DNA from: Argyresthia goedartella
Lineage: Eukaryota; Arthropoda; Insecta; Lepidoptera; Argyresthiidae
Reading direction: 5' to 3'
Assembly: GCA_949825045.1 (NCBI GenBank)
Contig: OX463835.1
Coordinates: forward strand, 22,957,201-23,021,200
DNA: 64,000 nt
Each line of letters begins with the position of its first letter. Position 1 is the first letter of the stretch. The position numbers were made by a program, and so were the translations under genes. Below are positions 31,193 through 41,519 of the stretch, piece after piece. A model generated the notes under the pieces. It saw nothing but the letters and a program-made list of their open reading frames with translations, searched no databases and was not told the DNA's origin.

Positions 31193-33655
31193 TCACTGTA
31201 GGTAAGCATACAAAAGGCGAGTCCATTCAGCGATGCGTTCTCTCGCTCGCATGGCCGCTCCACGTCTCAATCTAGTGTCTGATGGACGAGAAGTTCCTTC
31301 ATCTGTCTCTTCAGTTTCAGCTGGTCCCTCTTCTTCTTCTTCCAATTGTTCTGACTGATTAATGACGGTCAGAGGGTTAGGTTCTTGAGAAAAATTATTT
31401 GTTTCATCAACTGGCATATCACTATCTTCGCCAGTGAAACTCGGTTGATCGATTTCCATTGCTGTATCCTTATTTTTAGGGGATAGCAAGTCAACTTCTA
31501 TTGAGTTCTGTTTGTTGGAATTTGCGTTCCCGGTATCATCAACTTGAGATGAAGACGACACATCTGTAGTTGTTGTCTTAGTCGGAGGGAGTTCCTCTTT
31601 TAGGGGGTATAGGTGTTCTAAAGAACGCGTGAACTCTGTGTCGCCTACTTTCACTATTGCGACTCTGCATACACCATCTTGCCCCTTTAGTAAGGATATT
31701 ATCTTTCCTACTTTCCAATTAATACGGTTCTTGGAACTATCTTTTCTTTGAACCACATCGCCTATCTGTGGTGGTTTATCAGCGGTCACTCTATGTTGCT
31801 TCTGGGAGTTATTGAACCTTTCTCTTAGACTAGGTAAATATTGGTCAGTAAACATTCTTTCAAACTCTTTTCTTATATTTTGACCTTTCTTCCAGCCTTT
31901 TACAAGATCTATCTTTAAGTTTGTCCCTTCCAGAATGTCATTTTCTGTTATATCTACATTGGACATTTCTCAAAGGATAGGAAATCAGCTGGTCTCAGTA
32001 CAATGTCCAGTTCGGCACCAACATAGGTAAGTGGTCTGGTGTTGACAACTGCTTCCACCTCTTTCATTACAGTCTCCATCTGACTATCGTTAAGCTGATG
32101 TTTTTCGAGTGTACGCTTCAGACAGTGTTTTACCAGACCCACTAGCCGTTCATAAAAACCACCATGCCATGGTGCTAGCTGAGGTATAAACTTCCAGTGT
32201 ATTTTATTCTGTATGCAGGTTAATTGCTGGTTAGGACTTCGCTGGTCAGCTTGAATGTTTGGGCGTTATCTGACACGATCAACTGAGGTAAGCCTCTTGT
32301 CGCTATAAACCTTCTCAGAGCTAACAAGCCTTCTTCAGCTGTTAGATTGTCCACCACTTCCAAATGGATAGCTCGGACCGCCAGGCAAGTAAGTAAACAT
32401 ATTCACCTTTTTTCTTTGCCATTATTTGTGTTTACAAACAGAGGTCCGAAGTAGTCAATACCCGTATAGGTGAATGGCGAGCTATACTTGACTCTTTCAG
32501 GAGGTAAGTCTGGAGTGTCTGGTAACTTGTAGGGTCCACCACCATATTTTCTACACTGTGGGCATAGCTTTATAACTTTTTGCACTTGTGCCCTGCCTTG
32601 TGGTATCCAGTATTTTTGTCTAATAATACTGAGTGTATGTGAGGTTCCTACGTGGTAGTTTTCTTCGTGACATTGTCTAATCACATCATTAGTGAATGGA
32701 GAATTTTTAGGTATAAGAGCTGGGTGTTTCCTCTCGAAGGACCAGTCTGTATTTATCATGCGACCTCGGCATCTCAAAACTCCATCGACGTCAGTAAAAA
32801 GACCCAAGTTCCTAACGAGATGTGTCACTTTGCCAGCCACTTCATTCGGAAAGTATCTTGCCTGTAGTTCTTTCAGGGTAGATATGGTCTCGTCGTGTCT
32901 AATTTCAGCCACTTGTTCTAGCTCGTCGGTATTATCTTCTTGAGTATCTTGTATGATGATACTGATGGAATCGTCGTTATGTTTCGTTACCTTTTGTAGT
33001 CATTTCAGGTCCATCTATTACGTCCAGGGCCTCCCCATCCGAAAAAAAGGTGGCATTCTCGCTAGCGTGAATATGCATAGTGTCTGGCCACCCTTGTTTT
33101 GGTTTTTTAAGAAATTCTGGCCCAATAAACCACAAGTCTCTTTTCTGTTGCCACAGTTCAGGGCGTGTTGCCAGGTCCGCTGGATTGGATGATGTACTGA
33201 TGTAGCAATGTTCAACTCCAATATTTTGTTTGATATCATTAATTCTTCTGGAGACAAATGGTGGCAGCAGTTTATTGGAGCGTATCCAGCTTAGAACAAT
33301 AAGGCTATCTGTCCACAAGTATTTATGTCTTATTGGTAACTCCAGGGTATTCTGTACATACTTCAATAATCTGTTTTCAATGAGGTACCCTAGCAATTCC
33401 AATCGAGGTATCTTCAGGTCACTTTTGTCTTCTCTTCTCTTCTCATAGACTGTCAACCCATTTAATCTTTTGGATGCATAGTTCTTGAAATAGCAACTTT
33501 GCTGGTAAAATCAATGGAGCAGCAAAGCCGCAGGGATCATACAAGCGAGCCAAGTTCTTCAGAATATCTCTTTTAGATATGTTTCTGCCGGTTACTTCAT
33601 TTTCATGAAACTTCAGGAGAAATGTATCATCTGTCCTATATATTGATCCCACCGA
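31193..33655 (-). pseudogene. BEL/Pao pol: RNase H, integrase and DUF5641-like C-terminus, broken
   Basis: Minus-strand order: end of RT/connection (LKNLARLYDPCGFAAPLILP, 33590-33500), RNase H region (LKIPRLELLGYLIENRL, WTDSLIVLSWIRS, about 33400-33270), integrase zinc motif with H...H (33-residue span) and CPQC (32640-32550), core Asp at TYTGIDYFGP (32470), a frameshift near 32400, SDNAQTF (second Asp, about 32270), several stops to 31970, and an open 257-codon end (31966-31193) with the GDVVQRKD...WKVGKI block typical of BEL integrase C-termini, followed by an acidic, Ser-rich tail. The N-terminal Gag, protease and most of RT are missing; the break is at about 33655 where LINE G begins. Confidence 0.8.
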
Positions 33656-33660
33656 TAACC

Positions 33661-34303
33661 TACATTCTTAGGATTGCTGTTGGAACTTTCCCGAATTGTT
33701 TAAAAAAATCGAAATATTTGTTAACGTTATTTATAGAGTTTTGTATATCATTTTGATTCAGTAGTTCGTGAGCAGATGTTTTAGACTTTTTTGTGTAAGT
33801 AATTATTTTAATGGCTTCCCAGATTTTTTTGTTATTCTTACCTGCTTTTTCTATTAGACTTTTATCATAATCTCTTTTTATTTTCTTTATTTAATAATTG
33901 ATTGCAGAAGTTCCTGTATCTCTAATAGATTGTATTTAGAATTAGGTTATTAGATTCCTTTTTTGCTTTTTTATGCATTCGATCTCTGTTTCGCATGCAT
34001 TTTATCAAGCCTGTGGTTATGCAGGGTTTAATAACTTTATTACGTCGTGATAGTTTTGTGACTACTGTGTTTTTGTCAAGCGCTACTTGTATAGAGTTTA
34101 TTAAGTATTCCATCGCAAGGTTAGGGTCATTGCTACTGTAAATAGGCTGTAAATCAATATTTGTAAGATCCTTTTGAAGACCCTCATTGTTAATCTGAGT
34201 GCAGTTGATTTGGGCGTATGTTCATTTAGTTTTAAGGTTTAATGAAAGGAGCACAGTTTCGTGATCTGTAATAGTGATATTTATAATGAGAGTAAGGGCA
34301 CTA
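33661..34303 (-). pseudogene. LINE G ORF2: end of endonuclease and linker
   Basis: Continues from 35263 after transposon H: KTKYSALTLIINITITDHETVLLS restores the catalytic Asp-His (TDHE, about 34265). The linker follows: MEYLINSIQVALDKNTVV, KPCITTGLIKCMRNRD, SNNLILNTIYKRYRNFCNQLLNK (33960-33890), then stops and drift to QFGKVPTAIL where similarity ends at 33661. Confidence 0.65.
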
Positions 34304-34305
34304 TA

Positions 34306-35260
34306 CACCGTGACATTTTAGTGGTTGTTTTCCCGCAGCGAAATAGTTTTGTCATTGACAATCGATATGTAATGTTTATTTTTAATAATGTTAAGAAATG
34401 CCTGATTTACAAAAACGTCGAACGAAACTCGAAAGTGACCTAAAACCAGTAGTACCACTGCAGTTGTAGGTACGTGTTTCTTGAATGAAACAAAATAACC
34501 GAAAAAGTAGTTCCATTTTTCCTTCATACTTTAACGGGCTTAGGACCGTCATAAATACTTTTTACGTGCTGTTTACGGATCCTTAAAAGTAAAAATAACA
34601 AGTTTAGCTGAAGCTATAAATGACCAAAAACGTATTTAAGGCGTATTTAAAAAATGGAATCAAGTTATTTACAATGATTATTAAATTGCCTTACCTACAT
34701 AATTTGTAATAGTCCTGTATTTACACTTCAACTTCCCGATAACGCAATAATTGTTCGAACTGCAATCCGCCACGTCCAATGCACAATCTGCAATGCAATA
34801 CTCTAAATGTGAGTATTCGTAATGTCGATCCATTTTACGGTGATTTACGAACTCCGCGTATGCGCAAAACGAGCGTGGGTGCGCTTGCGACTGTCACGGG
34901 ACTCACGCACGGGTCAACTGAAAGGGTAGCCGCCGCGTCGGCACCTTTGTACGATACTAATGTGAGTTCCCGCGTTGCTCGCTGCGGGAGTGCGCCTTAT
35001 TCTGACGTGCTACGACTTATTTTTGCCTAATCATGTTTACCTGTTTATTCGTTTATCTGTTTCAATGTCGGAAACTATCATCTACTTGCAGTTTTGGTGC
35101 GTCACTATAGTTTTTCACATGTTCGAGTTTAGGGTATTTTTTTGTACTTATTTTTAAAGAAAAGTTGTTATTTTTAAAATTTGTCTATTATAATTCGAAA
35201 GTACTACCGATAGCAAATCGCCCCGCCCCGCGGGAAAACAACCACTAAAATGTCACGGTG
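34306..35260. mobile_element. DNA transposon H: 955-bp non-autonomous element, 31-bp perfect TIRs, TA target duplication
   Basis: 34306-34336 (CACCGTGACATTTTAGTGG...) is the exact reverse complement of 35230-35260. TA flanks both sides (34304-34305, 35261-35262). Excising the element plus one TA restores LINE G's endonuclease frame, so the limits are exact. Internal open frames (34318-34527, 34779-35030) show no transposase motif. TA duplication suits Tc1/mariner-like elements, but the CACCGTG terminus alone does not decide the superfamily. Confidence 0.9.
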
Positions 35261-35262
35261 TA

Positions 35263-35926
35263 TTTAGTTTTAAGTATGATGTGATCGAGGCAGCTTTTCT
35301 TCATTCTAGTCGGAAGAGAGTGTGCAGGTAATAGCCCATGACTTGCATATAAGTTAATATATTCATGTGCTTTCATTGATTTATTTTCAGGGCATATGTC
35401 GATATTTATATCTCCTATGATAACAATGTTTATAAACGATTTTAGATTAGTTAGAACCATGTTTAGAGATTCGTGAAAATTGTCTAGATTAGTATAGGAT
35501 GGAGAGCGGTAAATAGCTATAACGGCAGTTTCGCTGCCTAGTCGTAGTACTAGGCAGTTTCCATCTTGAAACTCTGGCTCCTCGTAAGTCATTCTAATGT
35601 CCTTTTTTTGCGTAAATAACGACTCCATCGTTTTGCAATGGTTTAGTTTGGGTGTTATATATGTTATTGCCATCGAGGGGAGGAATAATGTGATTTGATG
35701 ACAGCCAACATTCTGTTAAAACCAAAATATCACATTTAAGTTTTAGTCTCTGCAAGTTTATCAAGAAGCTATTGTAGTTATAATTAATACTGCGTATATT
35801 TTGATTTAGGGATGTTAAATTATTTGAGGTGTTTGGTAAATATTTTACGCATTCTTCGGGGTAACAGATAACAACCTCAGATACAGAAAAAGTGTCGAGT
35901 TCGTGTTGGATTTTTTGTTCATCCAT
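35263..35926 (-). pseudogene. LINE G ORF2: endonuclease N-terminal part
   Basis: Frame 35926-35594 gives SLNQNIRSINYNYN (Asn), CDILVLTECWLS (Glu). A frameshift near 35600 leads to 35673-35245: YEEPEFQDGNCLVLRL, AIYRSPSY, VIIGDINIDI (Asp/Asn), THSLPTR-like block and SCLDHIIL. The three visible catalytic positions are conserved. Confidence 0.75.
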
Positions 35927-36129
35927 TGATGATAGTAAAGCTTGGGAATCCTTTTTGAGTGGCAGATGGTTTTTTTGTGTGGTAATTGTAAAGTGTGAAA
36001 AACGTAGTGTAGTTTAGTAAATAGGTAATTATGTAAGAGAAAGTGTGTGAACGGGTTGTGTGGAAGGTTAAGTGTAACATGTTAAACTGATAAAAACATC
36101 TAATCAAAAGGTAAACAAACACTAGTCAC

Positions 36130-37013
36130 TTGATTTGGGTTTTAAGCTCAGCAAGGTCTCCTTCATCTTTTAGAAGGAATTGAGGTGCTCCATCTTTTTC
36201 TCTCAGGTAGATCCTGCCATATGAAGACCAGCAGTACTTGTAGTTGTGACTGTTGGTAAAATTATTTACTAGGTATCAAAGGCGCCTCGCCTTTTTAGTC
36301 AGCATTTCGGAAATGTAAACAGGTTGTGTTGTGCAATCGAGTTTTAGGTGCTCTGTATTTGATTTCTTATCATTTTTTCCCTTATTAAATGCTTTCACGG
36401 CCTTCATCATGTTTACCTTTTGTAAGATGGTTCTAAATTCGACCACAATGGGTTTTGCTTTTGATTTGCTGTTTACACGATAGATGTCTCTAACCTCCGA
36501 GGTTTGCAGCGGAACTGATAGAACATCTGCAGCAGTTTTAGCGATGTTGCACAGGTCTTCCTTAGTTTCTTGTGGCTTGGTGGGGACATTACGAATTTCT
36601 ATCTTGGCTGAGCAGGTAGAACGTTCCAGAATTTCGATTCTATCTTCCAGAGTTTTGATGTAATCACGATTTGCCTTGCGCTCATCACATAAGCCGTTCA
36701 TTTTGCACTCAATCTCATCATATTTTTTAGAAATGAATTCCATCGATGTTATCATCTGCTCGTTTTGTGCCTTTATTTCCAATATTGTTGAGTGTAATTG
36801 ATTTAATTTAATTTCCTGTTTGGACTGGAGTTCTTCGAACATAGTTTTCACTTCGCTCATTACCTCAGTTAAAACGTTATCGTCTTTTTGTTTCTTTCTA
36901 TACGTTATATTCATCTGTTGAGACTCGGCGGAGCAGAGTTCAGGAAGACTTCCACCAACGTTATCGTTCTGCGACGGGGATCGGGCCTTCGGAGGAGTTC
37001 TTCGTAGCGCCAT
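36130..37013 (-). pseudogene. LINE G ORF1: coiled coil and FP/RRM-like domain with one in-frame stop
   Basis: From MALRRTPPKARSPSQ (37013; an in-frame ATG at 37064 overlaps the leader). A long coiled coil (LTEVMSEVKTMFEELQSKQE to LEDRIEILERS), then the FP-like domain: IEIRNVPTKPQETKEDL, VRDIYRVNSK, KPIVVEFRTIL. After KKARRL there is a TGA (36276-36278), beyond which the same frame continues YLVNNFTNSHNYKYCWSSYG and RIYLREKDG to a natural stop near 36130. A single nonsense change is thus the only visible lesion. Confidence 0.8.
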
Positions 37014-37076
37014 GGTTAAGGGTTTTCTTTGAATTACAATAAGCGTAATCTGTTGCCACTCCAAAATGCAGCCGTT

Positions 37077-37330
37077 TGCGCGAGCGACATGATTTATTTC
37101 AACCGCTCTCTTTACCCGAGGTGGTGAGGGGCGCCCTTCCGTAGCCTGTGCGCCGACGACGTGCGCGAGCGAGATGAATTACTTCAATCGCTCTCTTTAC
37201 CCGAGGTGGTGAGGGGGGCCCTTCCGTGGCCCGCGCGCAGACGATGTCCGCGAGCGAGATGACTTATTTCAGCCACTCTCTTTACCCGAGGGGGTGAGCG
37301 GGGCCCTTCCGGGGCTTGCGCGAAGACGAC
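37077..37330 (-). promoter_or_regulatory. Three 85-bp GC-rich monomers at the 5' end of LINE G
   Basis: Units begin at about 37077, 37162 and 37246. Each contains GCGAGCGAGATGA, CTCTCTTTACCCGAGGTGG and a GGGCCCTTCCGTGGC-like block ending near ACGACG. Their position directly upstream of ORF1, the head-to-tail order and the GC/CpG richness against an AT-rich background match the monomer promoters of some LINEs. The promoter role is inferred. Confidence 0.65.
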
Positions 37331-37489
37331 GTTACACAATTTGTGAATTAATTACTTCTTCTAGGATCACTTTTTATGGCAAAACAGTCACTACTCCTAT
37401 AATTTTAAGAGCAATTTAGCTTGAACAGAGTGTAAGAATAACTAGTGGAGTCTTGACACGTCTAATAGATACGGTGTCTCGGACGAGAG
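37331..37489. other. Short spacer, nothing recognised
   Basis: AT-rich sequence between the G monomers and the next LINE fragment; no repeat or frame of interest seen. Confidence 0.5.
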
Positions 37490-38340
37490 TTGGTTGTTAT
37501 GTTTAGTAGGTATACACGGTTCTTCCATGTAGAAAGCTATAAATCCAATTTACCATTTTTCCAGGTAGTCCTACAGATATCAACTCCCTCAATAGGATCT
37601 CACGATCTAGGTACATTGTTAAATGCTCCAACAACATCAAATTTATCATCATGTATCAAAATACAGACAAGAGACTCATTTTGTCTAAAGCTTGCTGGAT
37701 ATCAAGCTGAAGATGACTGATTCACGGGCTGAGAGGCCACGCCTAAATACAAATTGATTCGATGGAAGAATAAGATGTTTCTCTATGAAGAAATCAACAC
37801 ACTGTTCAATGAACTTGCTCAAAAACCTTCCCCATACAGGATGTGGATCATATTTATCTTTATTTGGCTTCAAAACATATACCAAACAGACTGTTTTCCA
37901 ATCTGCTGGAATGCAATTGTGAACCCAAAGATTATTGAAAATATTCAATAAAGTAATTATGATTTTGTTAGGTACTTATTTTTTTAAAACTTTTAAGGGA
38001 TACCATCTAATCCAAAGATTATTGAAAATATTCAACAAAGTAATTATGCTTCTGTTACTTTTTTTTTTTTAACTTATATGGGATACCATCTAATCCAAAT
38101 GCTGTGTCTATACATACGTGTTGTAATTGTGGATTAAAGCTCTTCTAGAGAATAAGGCTGTACAAAAAAAAAATGTTTCATCTGAATAATTTTCTATATC
38201 ACTTCGTTTTTTTTCTACAAAATCAGAAGTGTATTTTCTAAAAATCTTGTTACCCAGATATTGTTGCTGCTATCGTTTCGATTGACATAGGTTTTTTTTT
38301 TTTTTCATATGATTCCAGATAACTGTCAAAGGAGTATTTG
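37490..38340 (-). pseudogene. R1/I-type LINE, RT N-terminal fragment (R-b)
   Basis: Minus-strand reading: linker remnants (38340-38110), FGLDGIPYK (about 38100), then the frame 37948-37685: NIFNNLWVHNCIPADWKTVCLVYVLKPNKD, LPSNQFVFRRGLSARES, then, after a frameshift near 37690, NESLVCILIHDDKFDVVGAFNNV at the position of RT motif A (catalytic Asp context altered). It resembles R-e (57772-58014, VPGLDGFPY). The block is broken by a two-unit tandem duplication. Confidence 0.6.
37927..38096. repeat. Two-unit tandem duplication, about 85 bp
   Basis: 37927-38013 and 38014-38096 both start AAAGATTATTGAAAATATTCAA and end GGGATACCATCTAATCC; they differ by a few substitutions and the length of a T-run. 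It duplicates part of the R-b RT fragment. Confidence 0.8.
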
Positions 38341-38489
38341 AGGTAAATTAGACAACCGTGTTAACTCGTAGCTAGTTTATTACTGCCAAGGTACTCTGTA
38401 CGGTACTACCACATTCCTCCAACATCACTTAGCAGAGCATCTATTAACAATAGGAATATACACATTATTTAAAACACTTAACTTATTTT

Positions 38490-38945
38490 ATCTACACACG
38501 TATCATAAACCCTCTTTACTGCGTAGAAAAACCGCACGTTACGATAAGCATAATGTTAAACTGCTAGGTAAAAACTCATTTCTTATCTGAAAAATTACAC
38601 ATTATGACCATAATGTGTTATTTTTCTACACATGACATTCAAATTTCGAACGCCGACTCCCGCCTCGTGCCGCCCCTAGTTTGTCTGTGAAGTTGGTACT
38701 GACATTCAAATTTCGAACGCCGACGCCCGAAGTTGGTGCTACAGAACAAGCTAAACAACTGCAGAGCCACAATGCCGGTCAAACATGCAGTTCCTGAACA
38801 CATAAAAGAGAGCTTATGATATGTGTGTAGATAAACTAGTGTATGTAACTGTACATAATTAGGCATTAAAACTCTCGAGTGATATATAATTCCACTCTCG
38901 AGTATTAATGCCCTCCATTATGTAGCAGTCACATAAACAACTATT
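38490..38945 (-). repeat. Dispersed repeat with CTCGAG palindromes, copy 1 (inverted to copy 2)
   Basis: Reverse complement of 42845-43300 at roughly 85% identity by eye. Shared landmarks: TTATCTGAAAAATTACACAT, TTCAAATTTCGAACGCCGAC, TAGATAAACTAGTGTATGTA, and GGCATTAAAACTCTCGAGTG facing CACTCTCGAGTATTAATGCC. The piece TGACATTCAAATTTCGAACGCCGAC is duplicated inside this copy (from about 38631 and about 38699). Non-coding; family not named. Confidence 0.75.
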
Positions 38946-39106
38946 ATAAGTAACTAACTTCTTATATTCTAATCAAAAAAACCTCTTATAATCTTCTTTA
39001 ATTCTCTCCTTACGTGAGCGAGAGTAAGGCTGGTCTGTCACGGCACTCGGAGTTGCATATACCCACAGTTGTTTATGCAAGCAAGGGGATAGCCATAGCC
39101 AGGCTT
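38946..39106. other. Short spacer, nothing recognised
   Basis: No repeat or coding signal seen. Confidence 0.4.
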
Positions 39107-39690
39107 CAAAGTCAAAGTCAAAGTCAAGATAAAATGTCTTTATTACTGTAGATATTTACATATACTTAACAACCGTCATTTTTTGCCCCTTCTCTACATT
39201 GGACCAATGTGGGAGTGGTATGGATTATAGATCTCTTTTAAATATTGGTTGTTCTAAACTAATAGAAATATAACAATAATAATTAATAAGCAGGAATAAA
39301 TAATGACAAAATTATTAACAGCAAGTTCTGTTGTTTTCAAATTATTAACATCAAACCAAGTCATCCAAACCAACATCAAATTAAGTAATAATGAACATTG
39401 TAATATCCCTTATTCGACAAAGTTGCTTTAACATTCATTTTAAATTGCTCAAATGGCAATTATAAACTTATCTTATCTTATAACACTATGAATATACTAA
39501 AATATATTAGCCTAGATGTAGCTACATCCGTGTTTTGACTGTCAGAGTGACCGTGTTCCTAACAGCGTAAACCGCAGAACTTAATTTACCAGCTAATTTA
39601 TCTATGTGGGGTCCTCACTGCAATTTGTGCAACTTCGTATCATTTACTAATTCTAACGAGTTGTTGTCTAACACTACACCATTAACATCA
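39107..39690 (-). pseudogene. A-family LINE C1: 3' end, minus strand
   Basis: Starts with a GTCAAA-unit tail, then the A-family 3' UTR (CTTTATTACTGTAGATATTTACATA) and a patchwork of the RT C-terminus (39390-39690) with internal deletions, including the stretch matching A's CTACTTTCATAGTG, GTTCCTAACAGCGTAA and the WGPH region. More diverged and more deleted than B. Confidence 0.8.
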
Positions 39691-39782
39691 CAGCAACAGT
39701 AGCCAAGATCCTAAAACTTACAAATTACAATTATTTATATGATAAGCAGCCTGTTTTAAAACGGACGCTCATCCCACACGTT

Positions 39783-40797
39783 TAAACTGGCAAAGTTATA
39801 CCAAGGGACAAAGATTTCTGCCTAAAGATAGATGATGATGTTGTTAAATCCAACGCTGAGGTTACAATATACCCTTACTTACAACAGAGTGTCTAAATTC
39901 ATCTCCATATGAAGCAGAGACTTTATTAAAAACCAACACTAGCGTCAGTAATGTATATTTAAAATTTCATCGTGTATATCCCCAGGACATTGTCAAAACG
40001 ATTGATTGATGTAAATTAAGTTCAGCGGCTTTCGCTGTTAGGAACATCAGACAAAACACGGATGTGGCTACATTTAGGCTGGTATATTTTAGTTACTTTC
40101 ATAGTGTCATGTCCTTTGGTATCTTGTTGTGGGGAAAGCAGCGGATATTCAAACTATTTTTATTTCACAGAAAAGAGCTATTCGAGCAATTAATCATTTA
40201 CAACGAACAGACTCCTTAAGAGAACTTTTTAAAGAAATTGACATACTAACTGTAGCTAGTCACTTTATTATCGAAAATATAATGTATGTACGCAAGAACC
40301 TTACAACATTTTCCAAACTTAGAGATAGCTGTAATGTTAACCTAAGAAATAACCACAGACTAGTTGCGCCCCGGTTTAGAATCGCGAAGGTTAGCAAGTT
40401 ATTCTTTCAAGGGTCAGTGCATCCTCTCCTACAATAAGATACCCCTGGAGATTTTGAAATTGCCATTTGAGCAGTTTTAAAAGCATGTTAAAGCGACTTA
40501 GTCGAAAAAGGGATATTACAATGTTCAAGATTACTTAAATTATGGGACTGTATAGGGTTAATCTAGCTTAACACAGACCTTGTTGTAATCATTTATTATT
40601 GCCTATTAATCATAACAATTAAATTTTTAATATTTGTAATAGTTAAGTACAACCAATTTTTAAAAGAGATCTAAAAATATATTTGTGGGAGTTTCTACGC
40701 CCTCCTTCTCCCACAGTGGTCCAATGTAGAGAAGAAGCAAAAAATGACGTTTGCTTAGTATATGTAAATATCTACAGTAATAAAGAATTTTGACTTT
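39783..40797 (+). pseudogene. A-family LINE C2: linker and 3' end, plus strand
   Basis: Linker sequence from ACTGGCAAAGTTATACCAAG (RETGKVIP region) to about 40005, then a jump to the RT thumb (AVRNIRQNTDVAT, about 40035) and a C-terminal frame 40129-40437 (KAADIQTIFISQKRAIRAI), 3' UTR and a TTTGACTTTGAC tail ending at 40797. The palm with the catalytic motifs is deleted. C1 and C2 lie head to head, tails outward. Confidence 0.8.
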
Positions 40798-40856
40798 GAC
40801 CCAGTTATTCAATGCTCCATTTGTAACAAAGCAGACAAAATAAAAATAAATATTAA

Positions 40857-41329
40857 TCAAACCCTGCAGAATGAGCATTGCGTTATAATGTAAATCTCTC
40901 TAGCCTGTTCTAACCCTCGTAGGCAATCTGCACAGTGAGTGTGCCCACAAGGTACAAGTACCCGGTTGGACAAACTCTCTGTGCAGATTGAACAGACGCC
41001 AACTCGTTCGGGTTCGTCCGCAGCAGGTACATCCTGTGCGGCAGGTACCTCAATCACCAGCTCCGCCTCCCGCTCCGCTCCCACCCCCCCCCCCCCCCCC
41101 AATACGACCTCGTTGGCGACTTCCGGGACATCCTCCACAATTCGCCATCAAGTGCTACGTGTCCTCCAAGAACTGTCGTATCGTCATTCGACCCAGGTGT
41201 AGATCACGTAGGGCCCGCATCTGAGTTGCATGTAGTGCAAAGTTTTTTATTCTAGTCCGCCTCGGCGGATTGCCTGCCGCGGTTGCCGCACGCCGAGTTT
41301 CGCAGTACGCGAAGGTGGTCCGGAAAAAC
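40857..41329 (-). pseudogene. RING-finger exon, probable last exon of a host-like or MULE-derived gene
   Basis: Minus strand. A splice-acceptor-like TTATTTTCAG precedes 41329; the frame reads FFRTTFAYCETRRA, RIKNFALHATQMRALRDLHLGR, then MTIRQFLEDT and a TAG. After a frameshift near 41150 follow an acidic/Gly-rich linker (a C-run at 41086-41100 encodes Gly) and a complete C3HC4 RING: CSIC, PCGH, THCADC and QCSFC, stopping at 40857. RING domains act as E3 ubiquitin ligase modules. No ATG opens the RING frame (GTG at 41138), so it needs upstream exons. The nearest candidate is the MULE gene 9 kb upstream on the same strand; that link is only inferred. Confidence 0.55.
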
Positions 41330-41519
41330 CTGAAAATAAGGAACTCTGAACCACCACTACCAAGAATATCGTAAGAAGGATAGGCAATAATGCCACTCAG
41401 GCGTTTCAGGGAAGCAGAGTCCCGTTTGCACATACATAAGTCCTCAAGACGTTTAGTATCATAAGTTTTCAGAGTGATATAAAAACAAATAGAGAGGTAT
41501 GTGAATACGAGATTCAACC

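Larger units (their letters stand above)
33661..37330 (-). mobile_element. LINE G: minus-strand LINE with 5' monomers, lacking its RT
   Basis: Order on the minus strand: three 85-bp monomers (37330-37077), ORF1 (37013-36130), endonuclease (35926-35263 and 34303-34190), linker (to about 33661). The RT and 3' end are lost at the junction with the BEL fragment, and a DNA transposon (34306-35260) interrupts the endonuclease. The FP-type ORF1 and the linker KPCITTGLIKCMRNRDRMHKKAK suggest the Jockey/CR1 assemblage. Confidence 0.75.

Noticed and set aside
34306..35260. Frames at 34779-35030 and 34318-34527 as a transposase
   Set aside because: Too short, no DDE/D motif or helix-turn-helix, and they differ in composition from any transposase I know.
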